From Polytrichum commune (lineage: Eukaryota; Streptophyta; Polytrichopsida; Polytrichales; Polytrichaceae): 64,000 bases of DNA. Made by a program: the position numbers and the translations under genes. The DNA is taken from contig OX485806.1 in the NCBI GenBank assembly GCA_950295325.1, forward strand, positions 18,412,001-18,476,000, written 5' to 3'. Within the stretch, counting starts at the first letter, position 1, and every line of letters begins with the position of its first letter. Shown piece by piece: positions 11,801 to 25,330 of this stretch. The notes beneath the pieces were generated by a model. It worked only from the letters and a program-made list of their open reading frames with translations, was not told the DNA's origin and made no database searches.

Positions 11801-14255
11801 TAGGCTTAGCTAAAGTTAGGTGGGGAGGGGGCATAAGCAACTTTGCATGATTTGATGAAAGTTTGTAGAATGTTGCAAGATCATTTTGGCGTTGTGAAGG
11901 ACCAACAAAGGGCCTATTGACTTTCAATCCTACCACTCTAAGATTACATTGCCCAAGTGTTCCTCATCATGTTCCTCCCTTCACAAAGACAACACACTCT
12001 TGCTAATGCCACATTCCACGGTTAGGGTTGGAGTATTGATTAAATGCCATCAACTTCAACAATGGTTTGAAAGTCCCTTCCTTGAATGAAGTGCACATTT
12101 GGGGAGAAAACATAGTTATCCGAGAAGTCCCTCAAAGAGGAAGGAAACCGTGGGTTTAATCCTTCTTAAACTTTCTATTAAGAGCTCGTTGGTATGTTGT
12201 GTATTGGAGTTTATTTTGAAAGTTGGTTGAAATTTTTGGGACCTTTTTTTTTCACTCTTCAAGTTTTGAGAGAATTTTAGGATCTAGACTAGGGTATCCG
12301 CATTTGGGACTTGTTGTCCTCTAAATCCTAAGTCAGCCCATGCAAGGCTAGCGTGACTCACCCATTCCAATAGGACAAGCTAGAAAACTAGTCTTTACTA
12401 GTCTAACACCACTTTTGTGTATTGTAATTTAAGCATGAAGAAAAGTACGATGGCTTTGTGTTAATTTTTGTAAACTCATCGTTTGAAACTAAACCCATGG
12501 TTTCATCCAATTTACTTTGCAAATAATTTTAACGAGTCAACCAAATTGCTTAAATGTCCCAAAACGAGACTCATGGTTTCAAACAATGAGATCTTGTTCA
12601 CTACTTTTATTAGCAAATTGGTAGCAAGGCGTAGTTATTGGAATTGTCCTTCACGAGCTTCATCATACAAATATGAATTTTTATCCTCTATATCTCACAA
12701 ATTATTCACATCTCAAGAGACAATTTGACATGTTGATCACTTCAATACTATTCCATGCTTGCAACTTTCTACCAATGTATAGTATCTAAGAAACTCAAAC
12801 AATCATATCAAGTTTCTCATCATCAAAAAAAATAAAAGTTTGTGATTATGATGATATCTCAAAGTTTATTAATCTTTCATCCATTATAATTGACTACATT
12901 GTTAATCAATTGGATGTGATCCTTGGACGGTGCAACACAACTTTCATTTGTGATAGTTCTCAAGAAACCCTTGGATATATTATTTCTACAAAAAATATTG
13001 TGCCAGCCAGGTCAACGAATTGCATTCAAATGACAAAAATTTAGCCCCTCCTATTGACATGAAAGTATGCTCAATTTATGTGAGGAACCAAAACACATGG
13101 ACACAATTGTAGGGAGAAGTTGAGGTTTGAGGGGGGGGGGGTGACTAATGTCTTCATTCCAAATTGAAAGCGAGGTGAATTTGAGCGTAAAACGTTTGTC
13201 TATGTGATTATGGGTTTGTCATTCTTTTCACTATAATCTTTTTTGGTCTAGCTAACATGCATGTTCTTATCATCTAGACCTTTTAAAAATGTTGATGTGT
13301 AAAGTTCAGTAAATCCACTCGTGTAACATCCAAAACAAGATAAATGCAATGACAACTACATTCTGATTTGCATGTGCGACAACCAGACAAGTTGACCCAC
13401 CTGCTCGACATGGAAGTATTTGGCCAAAAACATACTGAGAGATTCCGTCCAAAGCTTCACCAATGTCGGCAAAGCTAATTGCTTTTGCTACAACCTCCGA
13501 CACATGGAAGTCTACCCTAAGCCCCCCTATACACTAGGGGGGTTGAGAGCTCAAATAAAGGAGCCCCTTCTCGTTGGTATAAAATATCCATTTGTTCACT
13601 CAAGTCCACTTTATAGCTCGAGCTTTCAACTTCAAACTTTTGTTTTATGAAACCTTGCAATTTCAAGCATTTTTTAAGCCCATGATGTTCTTCATTGTTT
13701 ATTTTCTCATTTCTTCACACTTCGAGCATGACCGCTTTGCACTTGCTAAAAGTGTGAACTCTTACCACCATACTCCCCAAAATTGCAAGTTTGAACTCTC
13801 AACTCAAGCTCTAGTGTTAGAATACCACCAACAAAGTACCAACATGTTAATTCTTAAAGATTCGAGAGGCCCTATGCCAACCTCACAGTGTCATACAAGG
13901 GAATTTCACAAATACTTTCTAATATTTAGAGCTAATGCATTAAAAATGACCTTATTAAAAATTAACCCATTCATCATGTGCATTGTGTAATTGGAACATG
14001 CATATATCTACAATGCACTATAGGAAGATTTGAACATTCTTATATATATATATATATATACATATATAGACACCCCACATATATCTAGTCATTGTCCTCG
14101 TATGCGAGATTCTTTTCACTTCCTTCTTATAAAATGCCTTGCACCAAATGAAATGTCAACTCAACACTTGTTAAGGGTTTGCCACGGGTCCGAACAAATC
14201 TACATGTCTCCCATATAAACAAATCCTCAAACATTTAAGGGTTGAACAAATCCTT
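8802..14255. other. Long gene-poor stretch
   Basis: About 5.4 kb with no supported gene. The 9830-10800 part is strikingly G+T-rich on the plus strand, and its ORFs on either strand match nothing that I recognise. A G homopolymer sits near 13131-13141. A short perfect hairpin (CCCCCCTA ... TAGGGGGG) lies near 13523-13542, and a TA-dinucleotide run at 14040-14060. Confidence 0.4.
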
Positions 14256-14790
14256 ACACCGTTCATGGTATTTAGTGTCGCACACACTGTTGGCAAACAA
14301 CTTAAACTAGATGCTTAGAGGTCTTAAAGTGGCATGTGTGCTAATTGTCAACATGATACTTTTTGTCAAAACAAGTAACTTTTTGATGTGAGAAAATACA
14401 TGTATTATGCCATTTAGCGTAGACATTGGGATACTTGAGATGATAGTTTTGCATTTTAATATGTAAGAGGGCAACATTGAGCATACTAATGGCAAGAGTC
14501 ATGTGTTTACATTTTAGTGTGCAAGAGGAAGATTTTTTGAGCATATCAATCACAAGTGTCATTTGTATACACTGTTAGTCAACTTGTAGACCATTGTGTA
14601 AGGTAGGCATACACCTCATAACATTACTGAACACACCCATGCCAAGATATTAGTAAGCACATTTGAATGCCAAGTGCCACGAGGTGACATTAATGATGGA
14701 ATTGTTTATCATTAGTTTAACCTATCACACACCTCAAAATATGGTAAATGACACTATTATGCATGTGACACTAAATACCACAATTGGTGC
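14256..14790. mobile_element. MITE family D
   Basis: The left end ACACCGTTCATGGTATTTAG and a right end whose complement reads GCACCAATTGTGGTATTTAG bound a roughly 535-bp non-coding segment. The terminal core TATTTAGTGTCAC is shared with families A and C, so these are probably related transposon groups. Confidence 0.6.
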
Positions 14791-14804
14791 AGTGCAAAGG
14801 GGGT

Positions 14805-15050
14805 GAGAAAGAATTACTACACAAGAACGTACCTCTCATTCATCGACAAAAATACCTTGGAACATCATGTACATCATGTAGGCTGAAGATGGTGGTTTTG
14901 GATGTTTTGATTCCAAAATTAACTTCAAAGACCCCGAATTAGTACGACAAGACACAAACAAAACAAATAAACTATAAGCCTATAAATGGTAGGCTTTTAA
15001 CATGGATGGATGGAGAGGCACGCTCATATGCAACAATCTCCCTCTTGCCG
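14805..15050. mobile_element. MITE family B, copy 1
   Basis: The left end contains ACGTACCTCTCATTCATC and the right end GGATGGATGGAGAGGCACGC. These are imperfect inverted repeats of the kind seen at 26861-27320. The interior block TTCAAAGACCCCGAATTAGT also occurs at about 27928. The element almost abuts the right end of the family D element. Confidence 0.6.
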
Positions 15051-15573
15051 TAAAGCGGGGCGTGGGGGCTTTTAGAGGACGCTTTTCCCCTCATGCCTTT
15101 AAAGGGTCGATTACCGGAGGTACAGGTAACTTCTACGGCCTGAGGAGGTTGCATAGCCCAGCGAGATATAACACAATGGTGTTCCGTAGCTCAGGACCTC
15201 GTTTGCGGACCTGGCCCAGTCGAGCCCCCGCAAGTGCAAGACGTAGAAGCGAATGATTACGCGGCACGGCACGGCTGCCCGGCCCAGAGCCTTAGTAGTT
15301 TCCCGGGCTGCCCGGCCGCCTGGCCATTTCCTGTAAACACTGCCTGCCCCTGCCCTTCCCCCGACTCCCCCTCACCCGTCCTGCCCGTCTGCCCGTGCCC
15401 GTGCGCTGCCCGTGGTTTGCCTTCTGCTGCCTTGGTTGCTGCTCTTCGGAAACACTAGACTGTTTGGAGGTCACTGCGAGGGGGGAGACACAAGACACGC
15501 CATAGCTGCCCATCACGGGAGGGAGAGAGAGGGAGAGGGAGGGAAGGCAGCGCAGGCAGTTCGCGGCGCTACC
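15051..15573 (+). promoter_or_regulatory. GC-rich 5' flank and leader of the LEUNIG homologue
   Basis: A sharp shift to GC- and C-rich sequence (many CCCGTCC/TGCCCG motifs at 15280-15420, then a GGGAGAGA-type purine run at 15518-15545) precedes the start codon. The purine run looks like the transcribed leader. No TATA box was located. Confidence 0.45.
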
Positions 15574-18500
15574 ATGGCGCAGAGCAACTGGGAGGCCGAC
15601 AAAATGTAAGCGATTTGGACCCTACTCTCACCGAATTTGGGTCACATCTGCTATTGCACGCAAGGGAAACATGCATACAGCATAACCCTGGGGTTTGGGA
15701 GCTCCGGTTTTCCCTGTTCAACTTAGGAAAGCATCGGAAGGCAGCCTGGACGGCCTAGCTGTGGGAGTAGTGGCTATTGCACAAGACTCTTTGAAATAAG
15801 TTAGACTTCGTTACGTGTGGAAGTGCGCGGGTTTAGGGGAAGGGTTGTGATTACCGGGAATGGTGTATGTCTGGGGTTGAGTTCAGGAGTGACGTGGATG
15901 TTAGGAAGGGATTATCGAGGCCGGGAGGGCGGTGACGAAGTTATATGCTTTTGTAGTGGAATTAGGTTCACATCTTGTCTGTGAAGTGGCTGTGATGGCG
16001 GCAGATGGGTTGGGAAGTGTATGTGTCTGATCGATTTTCTTGAGAGAAACCTGGTTGCGGGAGCTCTGTGAGCTGATGAATCGTGATGATGATGTATCAG
16101 CTTAGCTCCCACTTTCTAGCGGTTCCTTCCTTGTGTCGTGGCTTGAGATGGGAGTTGTAGGTTTGAGGCATCTGGCACATCTTTGATGCCAATGAGAAAG
16201 AGAGTCCGGAAGTTTGCAAAATTGCAATTGTACCTCCAATTTTGTGCCTGAGTGGATAGGCCGGTCATCTTGCAATTGAGCACCGATGTGGTTTGGAGAG
16301 GGCTATTTGATGTGTGTCTAAACGAGGGTGATTTTTTTAATTCCCCCACATCTGTACTTGAAGAAGGCGTGAGTTTTCTAGAGTCCGAGTACTGGGTGCG
16401 CGAGTTTTCGTATCGTGTGCTTGTGGGAGGGTCACACTCCAGGAAAGGGGATTGAACCTTAGTTAGCATCCATGTCGTTTGTCATATGACGATTCAGTGC
16501 GATAGTAAAGTCACGTGGGCATGAGACACTTGTTATTAGTAAGGAATAGTAAGAGAAATGTGTATTTGTTTGATAGTTAGCTCGCTTTGTGAGTCCTCCT
16601 GGTCAATTTTGACTCAGCGTTGGTTAGAATGTGTGGACCTTCACTTGAAGCTGGGCTCTTTACTTACCTCTGTATCTTACATTGGACTCTCTCCAGAAGA
16701 AATGGGGGTTGTCCTACTGTTAGGTGAAGCTGCTTACATGTGCTGTGTTGCTCGATTTTATAATCCTGCTGAGGTTATTTGGAATCTTTAAAAGTCTCTG
16801 AAGGAGTACATTCTTCATATGGCTTAGTGGCAATAAGTTATTATGAGGCTGCTGCTGGTTAAATGAGTTTAGAGAGGTTGAAAGACGGAGGCAATTTGCA
16901 GCTGCCGTTAAACTGGTATGGTGGTTAGAGACGGGGCTACTCTCTGGTGGCGGATCGTAGGTCTGTTTTGTTTTCGGTGATTTTAAACTGAATGAGCTAA
17001 ACTGAGTTACCCAGCAAGTTCCTACTCTTGCAAAGTGCAGGAGTGCTGTCATCCGATGCAATAAATCTAGGTCCCTTTTTGTAAAAACCACTGAAATAAG
17101 GCTATAGAGTGCTCCTGTAGTTTGGGTAACAACGTTTATCTGGGGTTGAGCTGAATGAGCTCCTTTATGGCTTGAAGGTTTCGTGCTTGTTTCTGCACTT
17201 ACTCATTCTATAAGAAGGCTTGACTTTTAATAGAATGACTTAGTTCGTTGTAGATGTTTCTTAGGCTGGGATATGAAGCTTGCAATTGCATTGCAAAATG
17301 TGAAGCTCCTATTTGTACGTTGAACTTTAGGTTTAAAGGATTTGTGAATACTATTTCTATAGACAATATTAAGTTGTGTTTTTTTTTATGTTAATTCACA
17401 GATTAGAGGAGGATGTGATGTTGCTGCTGTAAACCAATGCTGACAAGAACTTTGAGTGATTGTCTAGTGCATCTAACTTGGTCTCTTCGTCTCTCTTGTG
17501 CCAGCTGTAGGAGGATGAAACTTATGTTTTGCATAGCATTGAGGGGCTGTGGTAGTTTAGAGGGAGAGAAGTGTTTCTGGACTTACTATATTGATTTGGT
17601 GTGTTTTCTGCAGGTTGGATGTGTATATATATGACTACCTTATTAAGAGGAATTTGCAAGCATCAGCCAAAGCTTTTTTAAATGAGGGCAAAGTGTCCTC
17701 TGATCCTGTTGGTATGTATTCCCTTTCAACAGACTCAAATGTCTACCTGAAACGTTGTAACCTTTCTGTCACTAAAACTATGTATTTCTTTTCCAGCTAT
17801 TGATGCACCTGGAGGCTTCTTGTTTGAGTGGTGGTCGGTATTTTGGGACATCTTTATTGCCCGCACGAATGAGAAACATTCTGAGGTGGCGGCCTCATAC
17901 ATTGAGGTAAGTAAAGTTAGCCTGTCATTTTCCACAAGCACAGTGCCAAGGTCAGGTCTTGACAAGGGAACATAGGTCTTGACATATGTTAGGTTGAACG
18001 GTGAGTAGATGTGTTCAACTAGTAAGGTCTGACAATGAACTTGAACCTGTGCCTGTGGTGTGGTATGAGACTCAAATTTCCTGTCTTATGAAAAGTTCTG
18101 GAAGACAAATGGCAGGATATACTAGACGTGAGCAAGTTCAACTTGTTTGGTTTGTATTGGATATGTTATTCGTTATGAAAGTTCAAGTTTCTATTTGAAA
18201 TGTCACCAAGAGTACTATTCTAAGTACTGCGAAGACTCTTGTTTTGATGAGTCTTTACAATCGCTATGTCTTACATGCAAATGCTCGATACCTATTATTG
18301 AATTCAGTTGTCGCTCGTGACCCCCAAGGTATTCATGCAAATGACCCCATGAGGCATTCACTTGACATAGGTGAATTGCATATGAAAACGGACACATCTT
18401 GTAGGAGACTGCAGATTGTTGACTATCTTAGGGCACTCAATGACTATATTTTACATGACAATAGGACAACCTAAAAGAGAACTCTAAATTTTAAGGAATT

Positions 18501-18746
18501 CATATATGGTAGGACCTCTACTAGGTTGTTCTGAGAGTGTGTATCTGAAGATACTGACTTGTAAAAGACAAAAATCCCTTGTAAGGAGAGAATAACACAT
18601 GAGGCTAGTGTGGCTGACCTCAGTGGCTACTTTTTATCACCTTGAGACCTACAGCAAGCTTGAAAAGAAGTGGTTGACATAACTCTGCCTGATTTGCTTC
18701 ACAGACACAGCAGCTGAAGGCTCGTGAGCAGCAGCAGCAACAGCAG

Positions 18747-18793
<47 letters not shown>

Positions 18794-21700
18794 GCAGCAA
18801 CAGCAACAACAGGTTCAACAGCAACAGCAGCAACAAGTGCAGCAACAGCAATCGCAGCAGCAACAACAGCAAGTGCAGCAGCAACAAGCCCAGCAGCAGC
18901 AAGTACAGCAGCAACAGGTGCAAGCACAGCAAGCACAACAGCAACAACAGCATCAGCAACAGCAGGCGCAAGCACAACAACATCAGCAGCAGCAACAAGC
19001 ACAGTTACAACAGATGCAACTTCAGATCTTACAGCAACGTCATGCACAGCAGCAGCAGCGCAGAGATGCTAGCACTCACCTTTTGAATGGTTCTGCAAAC
19101 GGCCTAGGTGCTGACCCTATGGTACGGCAACCAACAGCTAATGCAATGGCAGCAAAGATCTATGAGGAGCGCTTGTCAAAGCACCCACACCAGAGAGATG
19201 CACTAGACGAGACTGCCATGAAGGTACTTCATCTGTATAAGTTAGTAGTCAATGAGTATGAGTTCTTATAACAACGGTCCTCCTATTTTGACTATTATGT
19301 TTTAAAATGCTATTCTTCGACAGTTTCTGCTTGTTGCAGGAGATTCAAATTGTGCTAAGTTTTATCTTTGCAACTCCTCTATAGTCATGTTTAAGACGAA
19401 AAAACAAGTATTTGTTGCTGTCCTTGCTCTAATGATACTCTTGTTTGTTTTGGTTTTGCAGAGGTATGAAGATCTTCATCACATGTGAACTTCTCAAGAG
19501 TGCAATGACTGTGTAACCCCATTTCTTATACCAGTAGTAAGGCCTGTTATAGATTTTGCTTGGATTTGTAGTTTATAGTATCCTCGTCACAGCAGTCCAG
19601 CAGAGTTTCCTTTCTGGCCTTTTGTGGTTATTTTGATCCTTGGCTGTTGTTCACAGGCCTTTGCTCGCTGGTAATGCAACTGCAGCTTTGCAGCAGGCCC
19701 AGGCTCGCTCACAAATGTCAGGATCCTCACAGGTATTTGCAGTGCCAATTATTATTGCTCCCAGAGTAGTGACTCTATATTTCAAGCTCTAATATACCAA
19801 CTGAATGATTTCCATGGTTCAGATGATAGTTTATCTATTCAACTGCTGACATCAGGTCTTTTGTGATACAGGATAACAAGAATGACGTACTAAATCAAAG
19901 ATCTCCAGCTCCAGATACAGCTATGTTTGGTGTGCCAGGAGTTGGGCATTCCAAGCCTGCTCTGTTAAGTCCAGGTATTTCTCTCACCAGTTTACCTGAT
20001 GAGTTACCTCTGCAGCAAATTGTAATCTAGGTTCAATTTATCCAGTTGAGCATTGACCCTGTGAGTGTGTAGCAGGTGTCAACCAGGGGGTGAACCAAGC
20101 TTCTTTGAAAGGGTGGCCGTTGACTGTAAGTTTGGAAGTTATCAGATTGTGTTTGTGTGGTTTTCATGGTCCTCTGAGGATTTGCATAATGTTGTTTTCT
20201 ACAATTTTCTTTCAAGTTTATGACATTGGAATGTTGATCGATAGAGTTGTTTTATGCTCATTGTTTGTGTAATGTCATGCTTTGTGGTTCTGTTTATTGA
20301 TGCAAGATCAGGCTTCCATTTGTTGGTCATTGAATTCTAAATGTTGTTCGTTTACAGACTTTAATTGGATTGTATTCAAGCAACTGTTAACTCATGCATG
20401 AGGAGATGTTTTGTATTCAATGTAGGATATTTGGGCCATGCCAATAAACTGTTGTGTCTGTCCTCATCACAGGGCATGGATCCACTGCGACCAGGGTTAG
20501 CAGGTTCTACCCAGAAGTCTTTTGTCCAGGCACCACAGCAGTATCATCACTTCCAGTTGCTCAGCCCTCAGCAGCAACAACTTTATTTACAAGCCCAGGC
20601 CCAGGGCAATATATCGTCGTCAGGCTCTCCTCTACTGTCTGATATGGACCCACGCAGATTTCGAGTTCTTTTAGGCAGGACTGGCTTGAAAGATGGACAA
20701 ACAAATGCAAGTAGTGACCTTTCACAAGGTGGTGTTGGCTCTCCTATGCAAGCTGCTTCTCCTTTACCTCGTGGTGCTCCTCAAGATCAGACTCAGACTG
20801 AGCTTATGATGAAGGTGTGTACAGTTCCTGCTTTGGATCAGTATATTTTTATCTGGATACCTTTGACATACATCACTTGAAGTGACCATGAGTTTCTATG
20901 ATGTTTTATTTTCATTTGCACACCATCATCTTATCCTTTGTAGGTGTATAGGAAGTGGTACTTGATCCTTGAAAGCGGTCAAAGCTGTATTTTTTCTGAT
21001 GGGAATCAAGTTAGGTCTCCTTTGTCCATATGTCTACAATCCAAAAATGTATGTTGTAGTCAAGAATGAAGTATTATATACTCTTAGCTTGGTCCAATTT
21101 TGAGAAGAATATATGAAGAGCCAAAGAAGACAATACACCCAAATATGTTCATATAATGTATAGAGTTTTCAAATCCATTTACAAATTATTCAATTACAAA
21201 CTTGACCTTGGGACCTGAAATCAGAATCATAAATATCTGGTGTGTAACCTTTTGCTTTGATAGAGGTTCTAACTTGCACCTGGTTTGTCAAGCAAGTGGA
21301 ATGTTGGCTACAGAACAGGCTTGAGTCTTGGATAATTTATTGCATATGTATCAATCATAATTTCTCACACGGAAACTGAGTATACTATTTGTGCTTTCTT
21401 CTTAAGCAAATGAAGCAGCTTGCGCAAATTCAACAACAACAACAGGCTGGAAACCATCAGCAGCAGCAACCTGCCACCCCACAACAACAACAGCAACAAC
21501 AGCAACAAGATCGCCTTGGGGGAGTCACTGTGGATGTATCGAACTCATTTCGTCCAAATGACCCTGTATATGGAGGTCTAGAGCCTAGTCCCAGCACTAA
21601 TAGCACAGGCACTGGAAAGGTACTATACTCGTTCTCGAGCATTCTATATATAGGTTGTTGGATACTTAAAGAACACTTCTTACATTTGATAAGTTGTTGT

Positions 21701-24700
21701 CAATGTAAATTTTTTATTCAAGGTGGTTGTAATAATCTGTGAGTAACCTGCTTACGTCTCTCTCTTGATTAGTAGTTGAAAAATGTCTTGGATTCTCAGT
21801 GCCAGTCTGAGGTGCTTGTTTGTCCTTGGAAATATTCAAGCTTTTGCTTCTGGCACATAGGTTGAGGACTCATAGGCTGACAGATCAGAATATCTTGGTA
21901 TTACTGTTGTTTTAAGGACCTATGTCATCATCATGTCTTATGTGGTCATCTGTTGATTATGTGTGGCGGTTCTTGTTTTTGGTGTTAGCGTTTTTCTTCT
22001 TCATGAACTATTTATGATGAGATATGATTATTTGGTGATTGCTCAAGGAGCTGGTTGAATTTCCCTGGTTACCTGTCCTATCCTAGTGCTGTCTTTTTGG
22101 TATCAGAGTCTGGGGCTCATGTCAGGGTTGAGTATGCAACCCTGAGTTTCATCTTCTCATTCTGGTCTAAATGATAGTAGTGTAGCTCTTGTTCGAATTA
22201 CTGTAGGTGGTCAAGTGTCAACCCTATCGATTTCAAGAGCAAGTATGACCTTGGGATAGTAAATGGGCTCCAAGTAAGTTTGTACTGTTTATATGCAAAG
22301 ACAGGTTTGAGCTTTGTACAGACAGACAGGATTAGAGAGTTTCACCTAAAAATGTGTGTGGGTGGGTAAAAGGCTGCTGCAAAAGGTGCCCCAAGTGCAA
22401 GAAAGAGAAAGCAGCCCGCATCGTCCTCAGGCCCTGCAAACAGTACAGGAACTGCAAATACAGCTGGTCCTTCACCAAACTCGGCGCCTTCTACCCCATC
22501 TACTCACACACCTGGGGATGTCATGTCCATGGCTGGAGCTTTACAACATAGTGGCAGCATATCAAAGCCCTTAGTTATGTATGGTGCTGATGGAACTGGG
22601 ACGTTGGCATCGCCATCTAATCAGCTGGTAACCAGCTGGTCATCTGTTAGTTTGTGTCCTCCTGTTTCCTTGTAGTCATTCAAGCTTTTTTAGAAACAAA
22701 ATCTTCCTGCTTTTCTTTTTTTGGTTTGCTTTGGTGCTGCTGAAAGTTGTAGACTGGGATGTGTGACTTTCTGGGAGCTTTGGCTTGCTGTGAACTTACA
22801 TACAGTAGAAGCCTTAAGAGCATTACATGTCTAAATCTTGTATGCCCCTTTGTGATTTGAGATGTAGTTCTTGTCATCCATTAACTGCGGATTGGTGTGG
22901 TCTGAGTTCCTTCTTACCCTCTGTGCTTACCTGTTTGTTTTTTTATCTCTTAAGCACTTTGCCTGGGATTGAAAAGTGTGACCATAGTCTTTCTGCCTTT
23001 TAAGACTTTGGGTCTGTCCTTGAATGCCAACTCGTTTGACATAAGTCGGAGTGATTTATGAGAAAGCGCAGATATTGTTCAGTGTATATATAATATGTTG
23101 CACTTTCTCTTGGCTTTGTCATTGTTGCCTGTATGCTACATTAAGAGTTTTCTAGAAGTCTCTTATCTTGTATTTGTGATGTTCATATCAATATATTTCT
23201 GAATGGCAGGCTGAAATGGATAGATTTGGTGAAGATGGTTCTTTGGATGACAATGTGGAGTCTTTCCTTTCACATGAAGAGGCAGACCCACGGGAGTCTC
23301 TGTTTGGCACCAGTAAACGAAGTCCTGCTGGACATAGTATGGATGTCTCTAAAGGTGCTTCAGTTCTCAAATCTTACGTTTTGTGTAGTTCCAGAATGTT
23401 AAAGCTATATGGTGTACATTTTGTCAATATTTGTGTTCAGTTTGTGGGTTTATCGTATTTTGGAATCTGACAAGGTTAAATCCATTCAACAGGTTTCTCA
23501 TTCAATGAGGTGACTTGTTTGCGAGCAAGTACCAGCAAAGTGGTGTGTTGTCATTTCTCTTCCGATGGAAAATTATTGGCCAGTGCAGGCCATGACAAGA
23601 AGGTGGGTTTTGTTCAAGGGATTCCGGTCTTAGGTCTAATTTTGTTTTCATAAGTGACCATTGTGCTCTATTTTCTAGGTTGCAGTCTCATGTTTTTTGA
23701 CCTTAAGAGAACATGGCCTCCACCTGCATATGCTCATCTCCACTCTTGTGGGTATGTACCAGGCTGTTTTGTGGAATATGGATACATTGAAGCTCAAAAG
23801 TTCCCTGGAAGAACATTCTCTACTCATCACCGATGTACGGTTTAGTCCAAATTCAACACGTCTTGCAACTTCATCTTTCGACAAAACAGTGAGAGTGTGG
23901 GATGCTGACAATGTAAGTCACAGTGGTACTTTCTCTAGGAGCATGCTTTACAGTTATCTTGTCACTTTACGTACTTGGTTTAGTCTGCTATTTAAGACCT
24001 TAGGGTCTGTCTTTGTAATTGTCTTTGTCAAACATGTCAGATACTTTTCTCCACTGATATTTACTTCTGATGTCTCCATGTATGCAAATAGTAGTCTTGG
24101 CAAGCCTGATTTCCTTATGTTTTCTGTGGATACTTGCAGCCAAATTACTCCTTGCGGACGTTTACTGGTCATCAAACATCTGTCATGTCCCTAGACTTCC
24201 ATCCTCTCAACGAGGACCTTCTTTGCTCTTGCGACGGTGACAGTGAGATTCGGTACTGGAGTGTAAATCAAGGACAGTGTACACGAGTATTTAAGGTGTG
24301 CTGGTTACAGACATGGAACTATTTGAATATGTCATGGTCCTAATTCGATTTATCTTCTGATTTTTCTAAGACTGGGAATCATAGTACTCACTACTTGGAC
24401 ACTTGATGCAGGGTGGTATGACACAAATGAGATTTCAGCCGCGGCAGGGAAGGTTGCTTGCAGCAGCAGCTGAGAATGTTGTGTCCATTTTTGATGTTGA
24501 GACAGAAACTTGCGTCCATACCCTGCAGGTATTTGTCATAGCCTGTCAAGTCTAAGTGGAGGATATGGAGAAATCACACTTGTATTGCTTCTGTATTTCT
24601 TAAAAAGAAGAAGATAAAGTGAGCAATTTGAAACTTCAGTGGTTGTGGAGTGACATGTTGCTGATGGTTGTACCCGCATCTACCATCAGATAAACATTGT

Positions 24701-25330
24701 TGCTTTTGACTCAAATGTTATATTTCTTGATGTCTTTGTGCAGAGACATACCAAGCCTGTACATTCAGTTTGCTGGGATGCTTCTGGGGACTTCGTTGCT
24801 TCTGTTAGTGAGGACTCTGTGAGGGTCTGGAACTTGGGGTCTGGTGGTTCTGAGGGGGATTGTCTGCACGAGCTTAGTTGCAATGGCAATAAGTTCCACT
24901 CATGCGTGTTCCATCCAAATTATCCTTCTCTGTTGGTTATTGGTTGTTATCAGGTACACTTTTTCCTTTTTAATTCTCACTCTTCTCTTGTCTGGTAACT
25001 TTTTTTTGTGTGGGTTGATTTGGTATTCATAATGTAGAGAGCCATGATATGTAAGGATGATTTACACTTTCTTTCTTGGGAAGAGATGTGTGTTGAGCCT
25101 TGTGGCGTGAGTGAAGTACTGTATGATATGGTTATTTGAGAATTCATGAAAGCTGAACTAAATTGTCATGATGATTTGAACTTCAGTCACTGGAGCTGTG
25201 GAACATGGTTGAGAAGCAGAGCATGACCGTGCCGGCGCATGATGGCCTCATTGCGGCTCTTGCATCATCAGCTGCGACCGGAATGGTTGCCTCGGCTAGT
25301 CACGACAAGTCTGTTAGGTTATGGAAATAG
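15574..25330 (+). CDS. LUG: LEUNIG/LUH-type Gro/Tup1 transcriptional co-repressor
   Basis: LEUNIG-family proteins are nuclear co-repressors that work with SEUSS-type adaptors. The coding sequence joins 18 exons: 15574-15605, 17614-17711, 17797-17906, 18705-19223, 19462-19484, 19657-19732, 19872-19974, 20076-20125, 20473-20814, 21407-21619, 22373-22627, 23210-23354, 23493-23602, 23763-23912, 24140-24295, 24412-24528, 24744-24953 and 25187-25330. They total 2853 nt (950 aa), with compatible phases throughout. Domain order: LisH/LUFS at residues 1-88 ([39 protein letters not shown]), Gln-rich at about 88-200, a second Gln-rich part at about 455-490, a basic RKRKQ segment near 535, then seven WD40 repeats from about 655 to 950 (for example [14 protein letters not shown]). 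Length matches the usual 930-950 aa. Exon 11's acceptor lacks a clear pyrimidine tract and is the least certain; the 23-nt exon 5 is supported by phase. Confidence 0.93.
18729..19066 (+). repeat. CAG/CAA-rich polyglutamine-coding tract
   Basis: Exon 4 of the LEUNIG homologue holds roughly 110 codons dominated by a mixture of CAG and CAA, interspersed with Val, Ala, His, Ser and Leu. The mixing of synonymous codons suggests a selected Gln-rich region rather than a fresh expansion. Several other frames are open through it (poly-Leu, poly-Ala, poly-Ser), as a pure side effect. Confidence 0.9.

Noticed and set aside
18649-19047. Long antisense and alternative-frame ORFs (poly-Ala, poly-Leu, poly-Ser)
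   Set aside because: They are automatic by-products of the CAG/CAA tract in LEUNIG exon 4, whose sense frame matches the family.
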